The notes beneath the pieces were generated by a model. That model ran no database searches. It saw only the letters and a program-made list of their open reading frames with translations, and had not been told where the DNA came from. Made by a program: the position numbers and the translations under genes. A DNA stretch of 7,208 bases, from the NCBI GenBank assembly GCA_905198155.1, contig CAJKBQ010000062.1:1-7208 (forward strand), read 5' to 3'. Below, piece after piece: positions 1 through 6,775 of the stretch. The first letter of the stretch is position 1; the number at the start of each line of letters is the position of its first letter. Source of the stretch: an uncultured Eubacteriales bacterium (lineage in GTDB: Bacteria > Bacillota > Clostridia > Oscillospirales > Acutalibacteraceae).

Positions 1-240
1 GCCACTGTGGAAAATTGCTACAACGTCGGGACGGTGTCCGGTTCGGCGACGGTCGGCGGCGTGACCGCAGGGTTCAAACGCGCCACGATTACCATGACCA
101 ACTGCTACAACGCCGGAACGGTGACGGATACGACCGGTTCTGCCAACAACATCGGTGCGGTGCTCGGTGCAGCAGGTACTCCGACTATCACCAACTGCTA
201 CTACCTGACCGGCACCGGTACGGATCCCAAATCCGGCGTC
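1..240 (+). repeat. GLUG array 1 (3' end)
   Basis: Coding repeats with the NCYN(V/A)GTV pattern start near 13 and 100, and a terminal NCYY unit starts near 193. Each is followed by a Gly/Ala/Val-rich strand. This is the usual look of GLUG repeats, which are predicted to stack as a beta-helix in bacterial surface proteins. The terminal unit swaps CYN for CYY, as does the last unit of the second array. The array continues upstream of the window, so the number of units is unknown. Confidence 0.8.
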
Positions 241-3213
241 ACCGAAGTGAGCGCAATTGACCCGGCGGCGCTGGGCGACGCGTTTGCGGCGGACGATCCG
301 CACCCGGTGCTGACGTGGGAATCGAAGCTTTCGGCCGACGCGCCCGTGCGCCCGAAGTTCATCGAAAAAACGGAACTGTCCGCGCAGCTGGCGGCGTACA
401 TCAAATCGGCCGTCAACAGCACGAAACAGCACGGCAATATCTCCGGCACGCTGCTCGGCAGCGACGCATTCACTTCCGGCGCCAGCTCGACGGCCACCGA
501 CTGGATGGCGCTGGCGATGGGACGGTTCGGTTACTTTGACGGCGAAGGATATCACTTCCTCATCGACGACGGAACCGGCTATGCCGATTATCTGGCCGCG
601 ATGAAAGCCTATATGGAAGCAACGTATGCGGCCAACAACGGGATTCTGCACAGTGCCAAAGCAACGGAATGGCACCGCGCGGTCGTCGCGATTGCCGCGC
701 TCGGCGGAGACCCGACGGCGTTCGGTATGTATCAGGGTGCGCCGATTGACCTGATTGCGGACGGCAGCTACGCCTGCAAAGTGAACGGCGGACCGGGCGC
801 GCAGGGCATCAACGGCTGGATCTGGGGTCTGCTTGCGATGGATACAGGAATGTATTCTGTACCGGACGACGCCCAATATACCCGCGAAACGTTTATCAAA
901 GAAATTCTGCGGATGCAGCTGAACGACGGCGGCTGGGTGCTCGGCGGCTTCGGTTCCAGCTCCGACGTCGATATCACGGCGATGACGATCCAGGCGCTGG
1001 CGCCGTATTACAACGACGACACCGTCTATACCTATACCAATGCCAGCTCCAAAACGGAAGTGTCCAAAACCGTGCGCGAATGCGTCAACGAAGCGCTTGA
1101 CCGCCTCGGCGCGATGCAGAATGCGAACGGCGGCTACTCCTCGTGGGGCACCGACAACGTCGAAAGCGTGGCGCAGGTCGTGGTTGCGCTGTGCGCATTG
1201 GGCATCGACCCGGCGACGGACGAGCGGTTTGTGACCGACAGCGGCAAAACGCTGCTCGACGGCATTCTCCGGTTCCGCCTGTCGGACGGCGGCTTCTGCC
1301 ATGTGCTGAACGGCGGCTGGAACTCCATGGCCAACGACCAGGCAACCTATGCGCTGGTTGCGTACTGGCGGCAGCAAAACGGAATGCGCGCGCTGTACGA
1401 TATGCGCGGCAGCTGGACGGCTGCGGAAAAATCGGCCATTCAGGCGGCTATCGCAGCGATTGACAGCGTTGGCGACCCGACAGCGGCCGATTACAAGGCA
1501 CAGCTGAAATCCGCATTGGCGAAGTTCCGCGCAGTGCCGGAAGACGAACGGCGCTATGTTTCCAACTACAATCAACTGGCGACGACGATTCACGACCTGA
1601 TCGGCAGCGAAGCAGCGCTCGACACCGATGCGCCGTACATCGTTTCCATCTCCGTGACCCAAGCGCCGGACAAAACCGAATATTACGAAGACGAATGGTT
1701 TGATGCCACAGGGATGATTGTGACGGCGCAGTACAGCGACAGCAGCACGGCCGCGCTGACCGATTACAAGCTGTCTGCCGGGAAACTGTCGCTCACCACT
1801 GATACCGTCTATGTGACCTGCGGACCGCTGAAAGCGTCCGTGGCGGTTACGGTGCGCGAAAAATTGCCGTGGGACGGCGCAGGCACGGCCGAATCGCCGT
1901 ACCTGATCCGGACAGCTGAAGAGCTGAAAGCGCTGGCCGAACGCGTCAATTCCGGCAAATCCACCACCGGCCAGTATTTTGCACTGGCTGCGAACATCGA
2001 CCTGAGCGATTACGACCCGTGGACGTCCATCGGTACCGCCCGCAGCCCGTTTGACGGTCACTTTGACGGTCAGGGCTATGCGATCGACAATCTGTACGGC
2101 CGCAACGGACTGTTTGCCTATGCCGGAGCGAACGCCGTGATTCAAAACGTCGGCGTCGCCAGCGGCGAAATCGGCGTCGAAAGCCTGTCTTTCATCGGCG
2201 CGATCGTCGGGTGGAGCAACGGCGCAGACATCATCAACTGCTGGAACGGCGCAGACATCACATGCAGCGGATGGAGCGGCGGCATCGTCGGCACCGTACG
2301 GGACGGCGGCGAAAGCGAGATCCGCGGGTGCTACAACGTCGGTACCGTGACCGGCATACGCGACGGGGCAGTCGGCGGCATCGTCGGCCACCTGTCCGCC
2401 GGCGGACACGGCACCAATGTTTCCGTAACCGTTTCCGACTGCTACAACACCGGAGCCGTTACCGCCAAAGACAGTGTCGGCGGCATCGTCGGCCGGATAC
2501 AGGACGGGCACCGGGTGCGGAACTGCTACAACATCGGCTTGGTGCGCGCGAACGGGGAGAATATCCTCGACGGCGCGGGCGCCATTGCCGGTCTGGTGAC
2601 CCGCAGCAACGAAATTACCAACTGCTACTACGATTCGTCCGTGACCCCTGTCGGGATTTCCAGCGGATCGGGCGAAGCGACTGAAAAAACGGCAGAGGAG
2701 CTGAAATCGGCCGGAATGCCGGCGCTGCTCGGCAGCGGCTTCAAAGCCGACCGCTACGCGAAAGTCAACAACGGCTATCCGCTGCTTTCCTGGCAGCCGA
2801 CGGCCGCCGCCGATGGGGTGGACAACGTGATCGCGCTGATCGATGCGATCGGCGAAGTGACGCCGGATCGTGCGGATGCAATTCACGCGGCGCGCGCGGC
2901 GTACGATGCACTGCCGGAATCGGATCAGGCGCTCGTCACGAATTACGACGTCCTGCAAGCGGCGGAAGCGGCGCTCGCAGCGTTGCAGCCGAGCCAGCCG
3001 GGCGACGGCGACCAGCCGGGTGGCGGCGAGGATCAACCGGGTGGCGGCGACCAGCCCGGCGGCGAAAACCAGCCCAGTCAGCCCGACACGCCGAAAGATC
3101 CGTCGGAGGAACCTGCGACCGGCGCATATACCGGTGTGACGCTGTATGCCGTGTGGGCGGCATTTGCCCTGTCCTCGGCGGTCATATTCAGCCGGAAAAA
3201 GAAAAAAGCATAA
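1..3213 (+). CDS. Large surface protein: GLUG repeats, alpha/alpha-toroid, Big_3-like domain, GLUG repeats, membrane anchor (5' partial)
   Basis: The frame is open from base 1 to TAA at 3211-3213, and the true start lies upstream. The GTG at 7 falls inside a repeat unit and is not a start. With codon 1 at base 1 the domains are: end of a GLUG array (1-80) with a C-cap (to ~120); an alpha/alpha-toroid of the prenyltransferase/squalene-cyclase-like superfamily (~126-470) with NDGGW, NGGY and SDGGF repeat signatures plus QGINGWIWG, DVDITAM and WRQQNG; a helical module (~473-534); a Big_3-type Ig-like domain (~543-620, with the YYEDEWFDATGM pattern); a second GLUG array with both caps (~622-933); a second helical module (~939-995); a Gly/Gln/Pro linker; then PATG (1038-1041), a hydrophobic helix and the tail RKKKKA. 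It is probably a cell-surface ligand- or polymer-binding protein. No catalytic function can be assigned. Its toroid is a clear paralogue of the one encoded at 4862-6757. Confidence 0.95.
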   Translation, partial: ATVENCYNVGTVSGSATVGGVTAGFKRATITMTNCYNAGTVTDTTGSANNIGAVLGAAGTPTITNCYYLTGTGTDPKSGVTEVSAIDPAALGDAFAADDPHPVLTWESKLSADAPVRPKFIEKTELSAQLAAYIKSAVNSTKQHGNISGTLLGSDAFTSGASSTATDWMALAMGRFGYFDGEGYHFLIDDGTGYADYLAAMKAYMEATYAANNGILHSAKATEWHRAVVAIAALGGDPTAFGMYQGAPIDLIADGSYACKVNGGPGAQGINGWIWGLLAMDTGMYSVPDDAQYTRETFIKEILRMQLNDGGWVLGGFGSSSDVDITAMTIQALAPYYNDDTVYTYTNASSKTEVSKTVRECVNEALDRLGAMQNANGGYSSWGTDNVESVAQVVVALCALGIDPATDERFVTDSGKTLLDGILRFRLSDGGFCHVLNGGWNSMANDQATYALVAYWRQQNGMRALYDMRGSWTAAEKSAIQAAIAAIDSVGDPTAADYKAQLKSALAKFRAVPEDERRYVSNYNQLATTIHDLIGSEAALDTDAPYIVSISVTQAPDKTEYYEDEWFDATGMIVTAQYSDSSTAALTDYKLSAGKLSLTTDTVYVTCGPLKASVAVTVREKLPWDGAGTAESPYLIRTAEELKALAERVNSGKSTTGQYFALAANIDLSDYDPWTSIGTARSPFDGHFDGQGYAIDNLYGRNGLFAYAGANAVIQNVGVASGEIGVESLSFIGAIVGWSNGADIINCWNGADITCSGWSGGIVGTVRDGGESEIRGCYNVGTVTGIRDGAVGGIVGHLSAGGHGTNVSVTVSDCYNTGAVTAKDSVGGIVGRIQDGHRVRNCYNIGLVRANGENILDGAGAIAGLVTRSNEITNCYYDSSVTPVGISSGSGEATEKTAEELKSAGMPALLGSGFKADRYAKVNNGYPLLSWQPTAAADGVDNVIALIDAIGEVTPDRADAIHAARAAYDALPESDQALVTNYDVLQAAEAALAALQPSQPGDGDQPGGGEDQPGGGDQPGGENQPSQPDTPKDPSEEPATGAYTGVTLYAVWAAFALSSAVIFSRKKKKA
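1864..2800 (+). repeat. GLUG array 2, complete with N- and C-caps
   Basis: The array opens with the common cap pattern WDG...SPYLI.TAEEL..LA..VNSG and a PFDG.FDGQG stretch. It continues with units carrying CWN or CYN (starting about 2239, 2329, 2440 and 2524) and closes with NCYY near 2623 and the NNGYPLLSW cap. The 15-base segment encoding GGIVG occurs identically three times (2278-2292, 2374-2388, 2479-2493). A 16-base stretch is also repeated exactly at 2218-2233 and 2245-2260. Because both caps are present, this is a self-contained second beta-helix and not the other half of array 1. Confidence 0.85.
2986..3108 (+). repeat. Gly/Gln/Pro-rich wall-spanning linker repeat in gene 1
   Basis: Imperfect tandem units of roughly 18-21 bases encode variants of GGGDQPGG, then QPSQP. 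This low-complexity stretch separates the last folded module from the PATG plus membrane-helix anchor. It is typical of cell-wall-spanning stalks in Gram-positive surface proteins. The near-identical units make it prone to length variation between strains. Confidence 0.8.
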
Positions 3214-3230
3214 CAATATGCATCATGCGG

Positions 3231-3271
3231 AACGGGAATACGGCGGCCGCCGTATTCCTGATTCCCGTTTT
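3231..3271 (+). terminator. Two-conformation hairpin with short T-tract; possible attenuating terminator
   Basis: Two nested structures share the same left arm. Structure A is a perfect 24-base palindrome (3235-3258) centred on GGCC, giving a 10-bp stem with a 4-base loop. Structure B pairs 3231-3239 (AACGGGAAT) exactly with 3261-3269 (ATTCCCGTT), encloses the inner stem 3240-3244/3249-3253, and leaves a 7-base bulge. The right arm ATTCC occurs twice (3254-3258 and 3261-3265), so the left arm can choose either. TTTT (3268-3271) overlaps the end of B, as in an intrinsic terminator with a weak U-tract. The next ribosome binding site begins only one base after the T-tract and no convincing promoter lies between, so some read-through into the next gene is expected. 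An mRNA-stabilising hairpin is the main alternative. Confidence 0.7.
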
Positions 3272-3272
3272 C

Positions 3273-3277
3273 AGGAG
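3273..3277 (+). promoter_or_regulatory. Ribosome binding site for the 3289 gene
   Basis: AGGAG lies 11 bases before the ATG at 3289, a slightly long but usable spacing. It starts three bases after the outer hairpin stem, so folding of that stem could influence ribosome access. Confidence 0.75.
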
Positions 3278-3288
3278 AACGATCAAAA

Positions 3289-4872
3289 ATGAATATCGCG
3301 AAAAAATGGACGGCGCTGCTGTGCGTCTGCCTGATGCTGCTGGCAGCGTTCGGAACAGCGCCCACGGCGGAAGCCGCGTCCGGCCCGTCGCTGCGCACCA
3401 CGCTGACGGACAACGCCACGCAGCGCGGCAGCAAAAAAACATTTGACGTGTGGGCGCGCAATGCCGCCGGCAGCAAAATCAAAGCAACGGTCAAGTTCAA
3501 CGGCGAAAAACTGAACCCCACATGGGATGACAACGAAAAATCCAGCTACACACTCGTTTTCACGCAGGAAGGCGAAAACGTGGTGACGGTTTCGGCCTCG
3601 TCGGACGGCGGCCAAAAGCAGGAACTGACGTATCACATCACATACCGCAAAGCCGCTGCCGGGGAGGCCATCGGATCGGCGGTTTGGAGCGTGGAAGCAT
3701 TCACGCTCGGCAGCGGCTACGTGATCCCGCCGGTGCGGGTGCCGATTTACGAAGGCGAAACGTCAGCCGACCAGCTGATTCGCCTGCTGCACAGCAACGG
3801 CCTGATCGGCTACTACGGCGGGACGACCAAAGCGTCGTTCTATCTGGCGTATATTGCAGACGGTACAGTTTCCGCTGCAAAATACAATGGGTATCAGAAA
3901 AGCGGTACGGCGAAGTCGCCCCGCGCGCTCGATTTGCACGTCGCGATTCCGCAGCTGCTGACGCCGCATCTGCAGCGCACCATGACGTTTTTTGACCCGG
4001 ACGACTACGAAAAAAACTGGCGCGGATACCTGGGCGAATTCGTCATCTCCAACGGCTCCGGCTGGATGTACTGCGTCAACAACGTGTTCCCGAATGTCGG
4101 GTTTGCGGATACATACCTGTCGGACGGCGACGTGGTGCGCGTGCAGTTCACGCTTGGCTACGGCGCGGACATCGGCGGTTTCGGTGCGATGGGGACAAGC
4201 ATCCCCAATGTCGATTCGCAGCCGACCGGCGCCTACTACGCCGTCGCCAACAAAGACGGCCTGACCCGCGCACTTTGCGACGCGCGCGCGTCGGGACTGC
4301 TGACGCGTGCCAACGTCGCAGCCGCATACGACAGCGCTGTGCAGACCATGGCGACGCTCAATGCGTCCGCCGCGGCCGTGCAGTCGGCCACGCAGGCACT
4401 CCGGAACGCAGTGGCGCATCCGTCGGCCGTTTCATCGGCCGTTCCGCCGTCCAGCGCCGCACCGTCTGCGCCCGCTTCGTCCGCACACCCGGCGTCATCC
4501 GCAGGGACATCGTCCGCCGCGCCGAGCGCACACCCGGCTTCATCCAGCGCGCATTCATCTCACCCGGCCGCGTCGGAACCGGCCTCGTCCGGTTCGGATT
4601 CATCCGGCGCAGATTCGTCCACACCAGATACGTCTGTCCTAGATACGTCTGTCACAGATTCGTCCGTTCCGGCCGCATCCGCCCCGGAACCCGCCGGTTC
4701 GGGTTCGTCCGGTGTGCGCAGTTCCGATCTGCCCGCAAGTTCGTCGGCCGAATCCCCATCCGGCGGCGCGCCCGTCGTGCTGATTTCGGCGGCAGGCGTG
4801 CTGTTGCTGGCCGGAATTGCCGCCGGCACGGTGATTTTCATCCGAAGGAGAAAAGAGTCCGATGAATCGTAA
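3289..4872 (+). CDS. Secreted, membrane-anchored DUF4430 (transcobalamin C-terminal-like) protein
   Basis: This 527-residue protein begins with a clear signal peptide (KK, hydrophobic core, likely cleavage after AEA at ~29). Residues ~31-115 look like an Ig-like beta-sandwich (VKFNGEKLNPTWDD, YTLVFTQEGENVVTVSA). Residues ~130-298 carry a DUF4430 pattern: GSGYVIPPVRVPIYEGE, then LIRLLHSNG, then SGWMYCVNNVFP and YLSDGDVVRVQF. DUF4430 is the family to which the C-terminal beta domain of animal transcobalamins belongs. A helical segment (~305-376) leads into a Ser/Ala/Pro stalk (377-493), a membrane helix (~496-518) and RRRKESDES. No sortase motif is visible, so the C-terminal helix is the probable anchor. 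It likely presents the DUF4430 domain outside the cell for ligand capture; the ligand is unknown. Its 3' end overlaps the next gene by 11 bases, which suggests translational coupling. Confidence 0.95.
   Translation: MNIAKKWTALLCVCLMLLAAFGTAPTAEAASGPSLRTTLTDNATQRGSKKTFDVWARNAAGSKIKATVKFNGEKLNPTWDDNEKSSYTLVFTQEGENVVTVSASSDGGQKQELTYHITYRKAAAGEAIGSAVWSVEAFTLGSGYVIPPVRVPIYEGETSADQLIRLLHSNGLIGYYGGTTKASFYLAYIADGTVSAAKYNGYQKSGTAKSPRALDLHVAIPQLLTPHLQRTMTFFDPDDYEKNWRGYLGEFVISNGSGWMYCVNNVFPNVGFADTYLSDGDVVRVQFTLGYGADIGGFGAMGTSIPNVDSQPTGAYYAVANKDGLTRALCDARASGLLTRANVAAAYDSAVQTMATLNASAAAVQSATQALRNAVAHPSAVSSAVPPSSAAPSAPASSAHPASSAGTSSAAPSAHPASSSAHSSHPAASEPASSGSDSSGADSSTPDTSVLDTSVTDSSVPAASAPEPAGSGSSGVRSSDLPASSSAESPSGGAPVVLISAAGVLLLAGIAAGTVIFIRRRKESDES
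4417..4767 (+). repeat. Low-complexity Ser/Ala/Pro stalk region
   Basis: About 117 codons are dominated by Ser, Ala and Pro with recurrent SSA, HPASS and PSA words, moving to an Asp/Ser-rich part. This is a typical extended stalk between an extracellular domain and a membrane anchor. It may be glycosylated, but that is inference. At 4627-4671 it contains three 15-base tandem units encoding DTSVL, DTSVT and DSSVP. The first two share 12 identical bases and use TCT and CTA codons that are scarce nearby, consistent with a recent local duplication. Confidence 0.8.
4845..4850 (+). promoter_or_regulatory. Ribosome binding site embedded in the upstream gene
   Basis: AAGGAG lies 11 bases before the ATG at 4862, within the codons for the Arg-rich stop-transfer segment of the preceding protein. 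This supports 4862 as the start and implies coupled translation of the two proteins. Confidence 0.75.
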
Positions 4873-6757
4873 AAGGACGCCGCACCGGTTTGCGGCCTGT
4901 ATCGCGCTGTGTATCCTGCTGTGCGGCTGGTGCTGCGCGCGTGTGTCGGCAGCTTCGCCGTCCGACGAAGCACAATCCATCGCGCAGGGCATCATCGCGT
5001 GGAAAAAAGCCGACAACGGCGCCGCGCCGGACGGCGACCTCATCAACGATACGTACCTTGCACAGGCAGGCACCACGCCCGGCGACTGGTACCCCATCGG
5101 GCTGGGGCGGTGGGGGATTGCCGACAACAACGCCGGCTACCTCGCCGTGCTCAAAGACCAGGTCATGCAGCGCTATGCCCAGCCCGGCAAGCTGAGCGCG
5201 GCCAAAGCCACCGAGTGGCACCGCATCGCGCTGGCCGTGCGGGCGATGGGCGGCGACCCGACGAATTTCGGGACGGACGCGGACGGCCAGCCGATCAATC
5301 TGATCGCCGACGGGACGTACAACCGCGGCCGTACTACGCCGCTCGGCCGCCAGGGCATCAACGGCTGGATCTGGGGGCTGATTGCGCTCGACAGTATGCG
5401 CTATGATGTCCCAGCCGACGCATACAATACCCGCGACGACATAATCATCGAGATTCTGCGCCAGCAGCTGCCGGACGGCGGGTTTGCGCTCAGCGGCGCG
5501 TCCGCCGATCCCGACATCACGGCGATGGCGCTGCAGGCGCTGGCACCGTATTACAACAGCGAGCAGGTTTATACTTATACGAAAAAATCCACCGGCCAAT
5601 CCGTTGCGCAAACGGTTGCCGCCGTGACGGACGAAGCGCTGGACTGCCTGTCGGCAATGCAGCTGGACACCGGCGATTTCAAAAGCTGGGGCACCGAAAA
5701 CGTCGAAAGCACTGACCAGGTGCTGGTGGCGCTCTGCTGCCTGGGGATCGACCCGCTGACGGATGCGCGCTTTGTCAAAAACGGCGTCACGCTGCTGGAC
5801 GGGATCCTGCGCTACCGGATGGCGGACGGCGGGTTCGTGCATTCGTTTACCTACGATGCGGACAATCCCACCTCGCTGCCCGACCGATCCAACACCATGG
5901 CGGGCGAGCAGACGCTGTACGCCATGGCCGCACTGTGGCGGCAGCAAAACGGGCTGCGCACGCTGTACGATATGCGCCCGGAGCAAAGCAGCGCCCTGCG
6001 GGCGCGCATCGCCGACCTGAGCGCCCGGCTGGCGGACGTGACGCCGCAGACGGATCGCGCGACGCTGGAAGCGCTGCTGACGGCATTTTACGCGCTGCCC
6101 GAATCGGAACGCAGCTACGTCCGCCACTACTGGACACTGTCGGACGCGGCGAAATCGGCCGGAATCGACGTCGCGCGCATCGCGGCGACCACGCCGATTG
6201 TCGAAAGCCCGGCGGACGACGCAGATACGCAGCCGCTGCTGTATTTTTCCGCGTCCGACCGCGCGGCGGCAGACGCCCTGCCCACACCGCTGACCACGGA
6301 GCAATATGTGACGGTGACCACGCTGCTGGATAAACTGGAAGCGTCCGAAGATTTTGACGGCAAAGCCGGCTACCAGGCCAAATTACAGGCGGCGCGCACG
6401 GAAATCGCAGCGATTCAGGCCGAAATCGACCAAATCAATGCCGACATCAAATCCCGGCTTTATCCGCTGGACGCCATGACCGTCCGCAACAAGCCCGCCA
6501 TCGACGATATCGTGTCGCGGTGCGAAGCACTCAGCCCGTACGACCGCGCCCAAATCACCGGGTGGGACGACGTCGTCAAAACCAAAACCAAAGTAGACAA
6601 TCAGCTGCGCGGCATATTTATCGGTGCCGGCGTTGCCGCGGTGTGCGCCGGGACGGCATTTTTCCTGATTCGCCGCATCCGTGCGCGCCGCCGCAAAAAA
6701 CAGGCGGAAATGGACGAATTGGCGCAGCAATACGCAGACGAGGACGAAGAACCGTAA
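4862..6757 (+). CDS. Membrane-anchored alpha/alpha-toroid (terpenoid-cyclase-like fold) protein
   Basis: This 631-residue protein has a signal peptide with an Arg/Lys-rich n-region and five Cys in or near the hydrophobic core; cleavage is likely after VSA at ~30. Residues ~34-375 form an alpha/alpha-toroid domain. It matches the toroid at 370-1410 along its length: KATEWHR, GGDPT.FG, NLIADGTY, QGINGWIWGL, DITAM, QALAPYYN, WGTENVES, TLLDGILR and WRQQNG are all shared. The squalene-cyclase acid motif D-x-D-D appears as DPDI, so cyclase chemistry is unlikely. A binding role like that of the barrel in cobalamin carriers fits better. Helical modules follow at ~377-435 (LPESERSYV) and ~520-582 (LSPYDRAQI), with a probable coiled coil at ~482-540. 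Then come a membrane helix (~584-603) and a 28-residue tail, basic then acidic (ending DEDEEP), predicted cytoplasmic. The DUF4430-type half is absent here and is supplied by both neighbouring genes. Confidence 0.95.
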   Translation: MNRKRTPHRFAACIALCILLCGWCCARVSAASPSDEAQSIAQGIIAWKKADNGAAPDGDLINDTYLAQAGTTPGDWYPIGLGRWGIADNNAGYLAVLKDQVMQRYAQPGKLSAAKATEWHRIALAVRAMGGDPTNFGTDADGQPINLIADGTYNRGRTTPLGRQGINGWIWGLIALDSMRYDVPADAYNTRDDIIIEILRQQLPDGGFALSGASADPDITAMALQALAPYYNSEQVYTYTKKSTGQSVAQTVAAVTDEALDCLSAMQLDTGDFKSWGTENVESTDQVLVALCCLGIDPLTDARFVKNGVTLLDGILRYRMADGGFVHSFTYDADNPTSLPDRSNTMAGEQTLYAMAALWRQQNGLRTLYDMRPEQSSALRARIADLSARLADVTPQTDRATLEALLTAFYALPESERSYVRHYWTLSDAAKSAGIDVARIAATTPIVESPADDADTQPLLYFSASDRAAADALPTPLTTEQYVTVTTLLDKLEASEDFDGKAGYQAKLQAARTEIAAIQAEIDQINADIKSRLYPLDAMTVRNKPAIDDIVSRCEALSPYDRAQITGWDDVVKTKTKVDNQLRGIFIGAGVAAVCAGTAFFLIRRIRARRRKKQAEMDELAQQYADEDEEP

Positions 6758-6762
6758 GACCG

Positions 6763-6769
6763 GGAGGTG
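6763..6769 (+). promoter_or_regulatory. Strong ribosome binding site for the 6776 gene
   Basis: GGAGGTG lies 6 bases before the ATG at 6776. It is the best Shine-Dalgarno match and spacing in the window. It fixes the start of the last, truncated gene, only 18 bases after the preceding stop codon. Confidence 0.85.
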
Positions 6770-6775
6770 GAGCAG

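Noticed and set aside
7..9. GTG at 7 as the start codon of gene 1
   Set aside because: It falls within a GLUG unit, has no ribosome binding site, and the frame is open to base 1. The gene simply begins upstream of the window.
370..1410. Functional squalene/terpene cyclase or prenyltransferase
   Set aside because: The D-x-D-D acid motif is not intact, the protein is extracellular with surface-anchor architecture, and no isoprenoid genes are nearby. Only the fold is supported.
3164..3190. Possible promoter (TTGCCC ... TATTCA) before the 3289 gene
   Set aside because: The spacer is only 15 bases, both boxes are poor matches, and it lies within the codons of the membrane helix of gene 1. Not enough to call.
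3241..3254. The palindrome as a transcription-factor operator
   Set aside because: The symmetric inner arms are GC-rich, continue into a longer imperfect stem and end in TTTT. An RNA hairpin explains it better, although an operator cannot be fully excluded.
4862..4955. Lipoprotein signal (LCGWCC) in the toroid protein
   Set aside because: The residues before the Cys do not fit a lipobox (no small residue at -1; Trp is present), while VSA just downstream is a good signal peptidase I site.
4838..6304. Long open frame (488 codons) on the minus strand
   Set aside because: It lies almost wholly within the well-supported toroid gene on the + strand, is rich in Arg/Gln/Val low-complexity sequence, and has no recognisable domain. 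It is a typical antisense shadow in GC-rich coding DNA.
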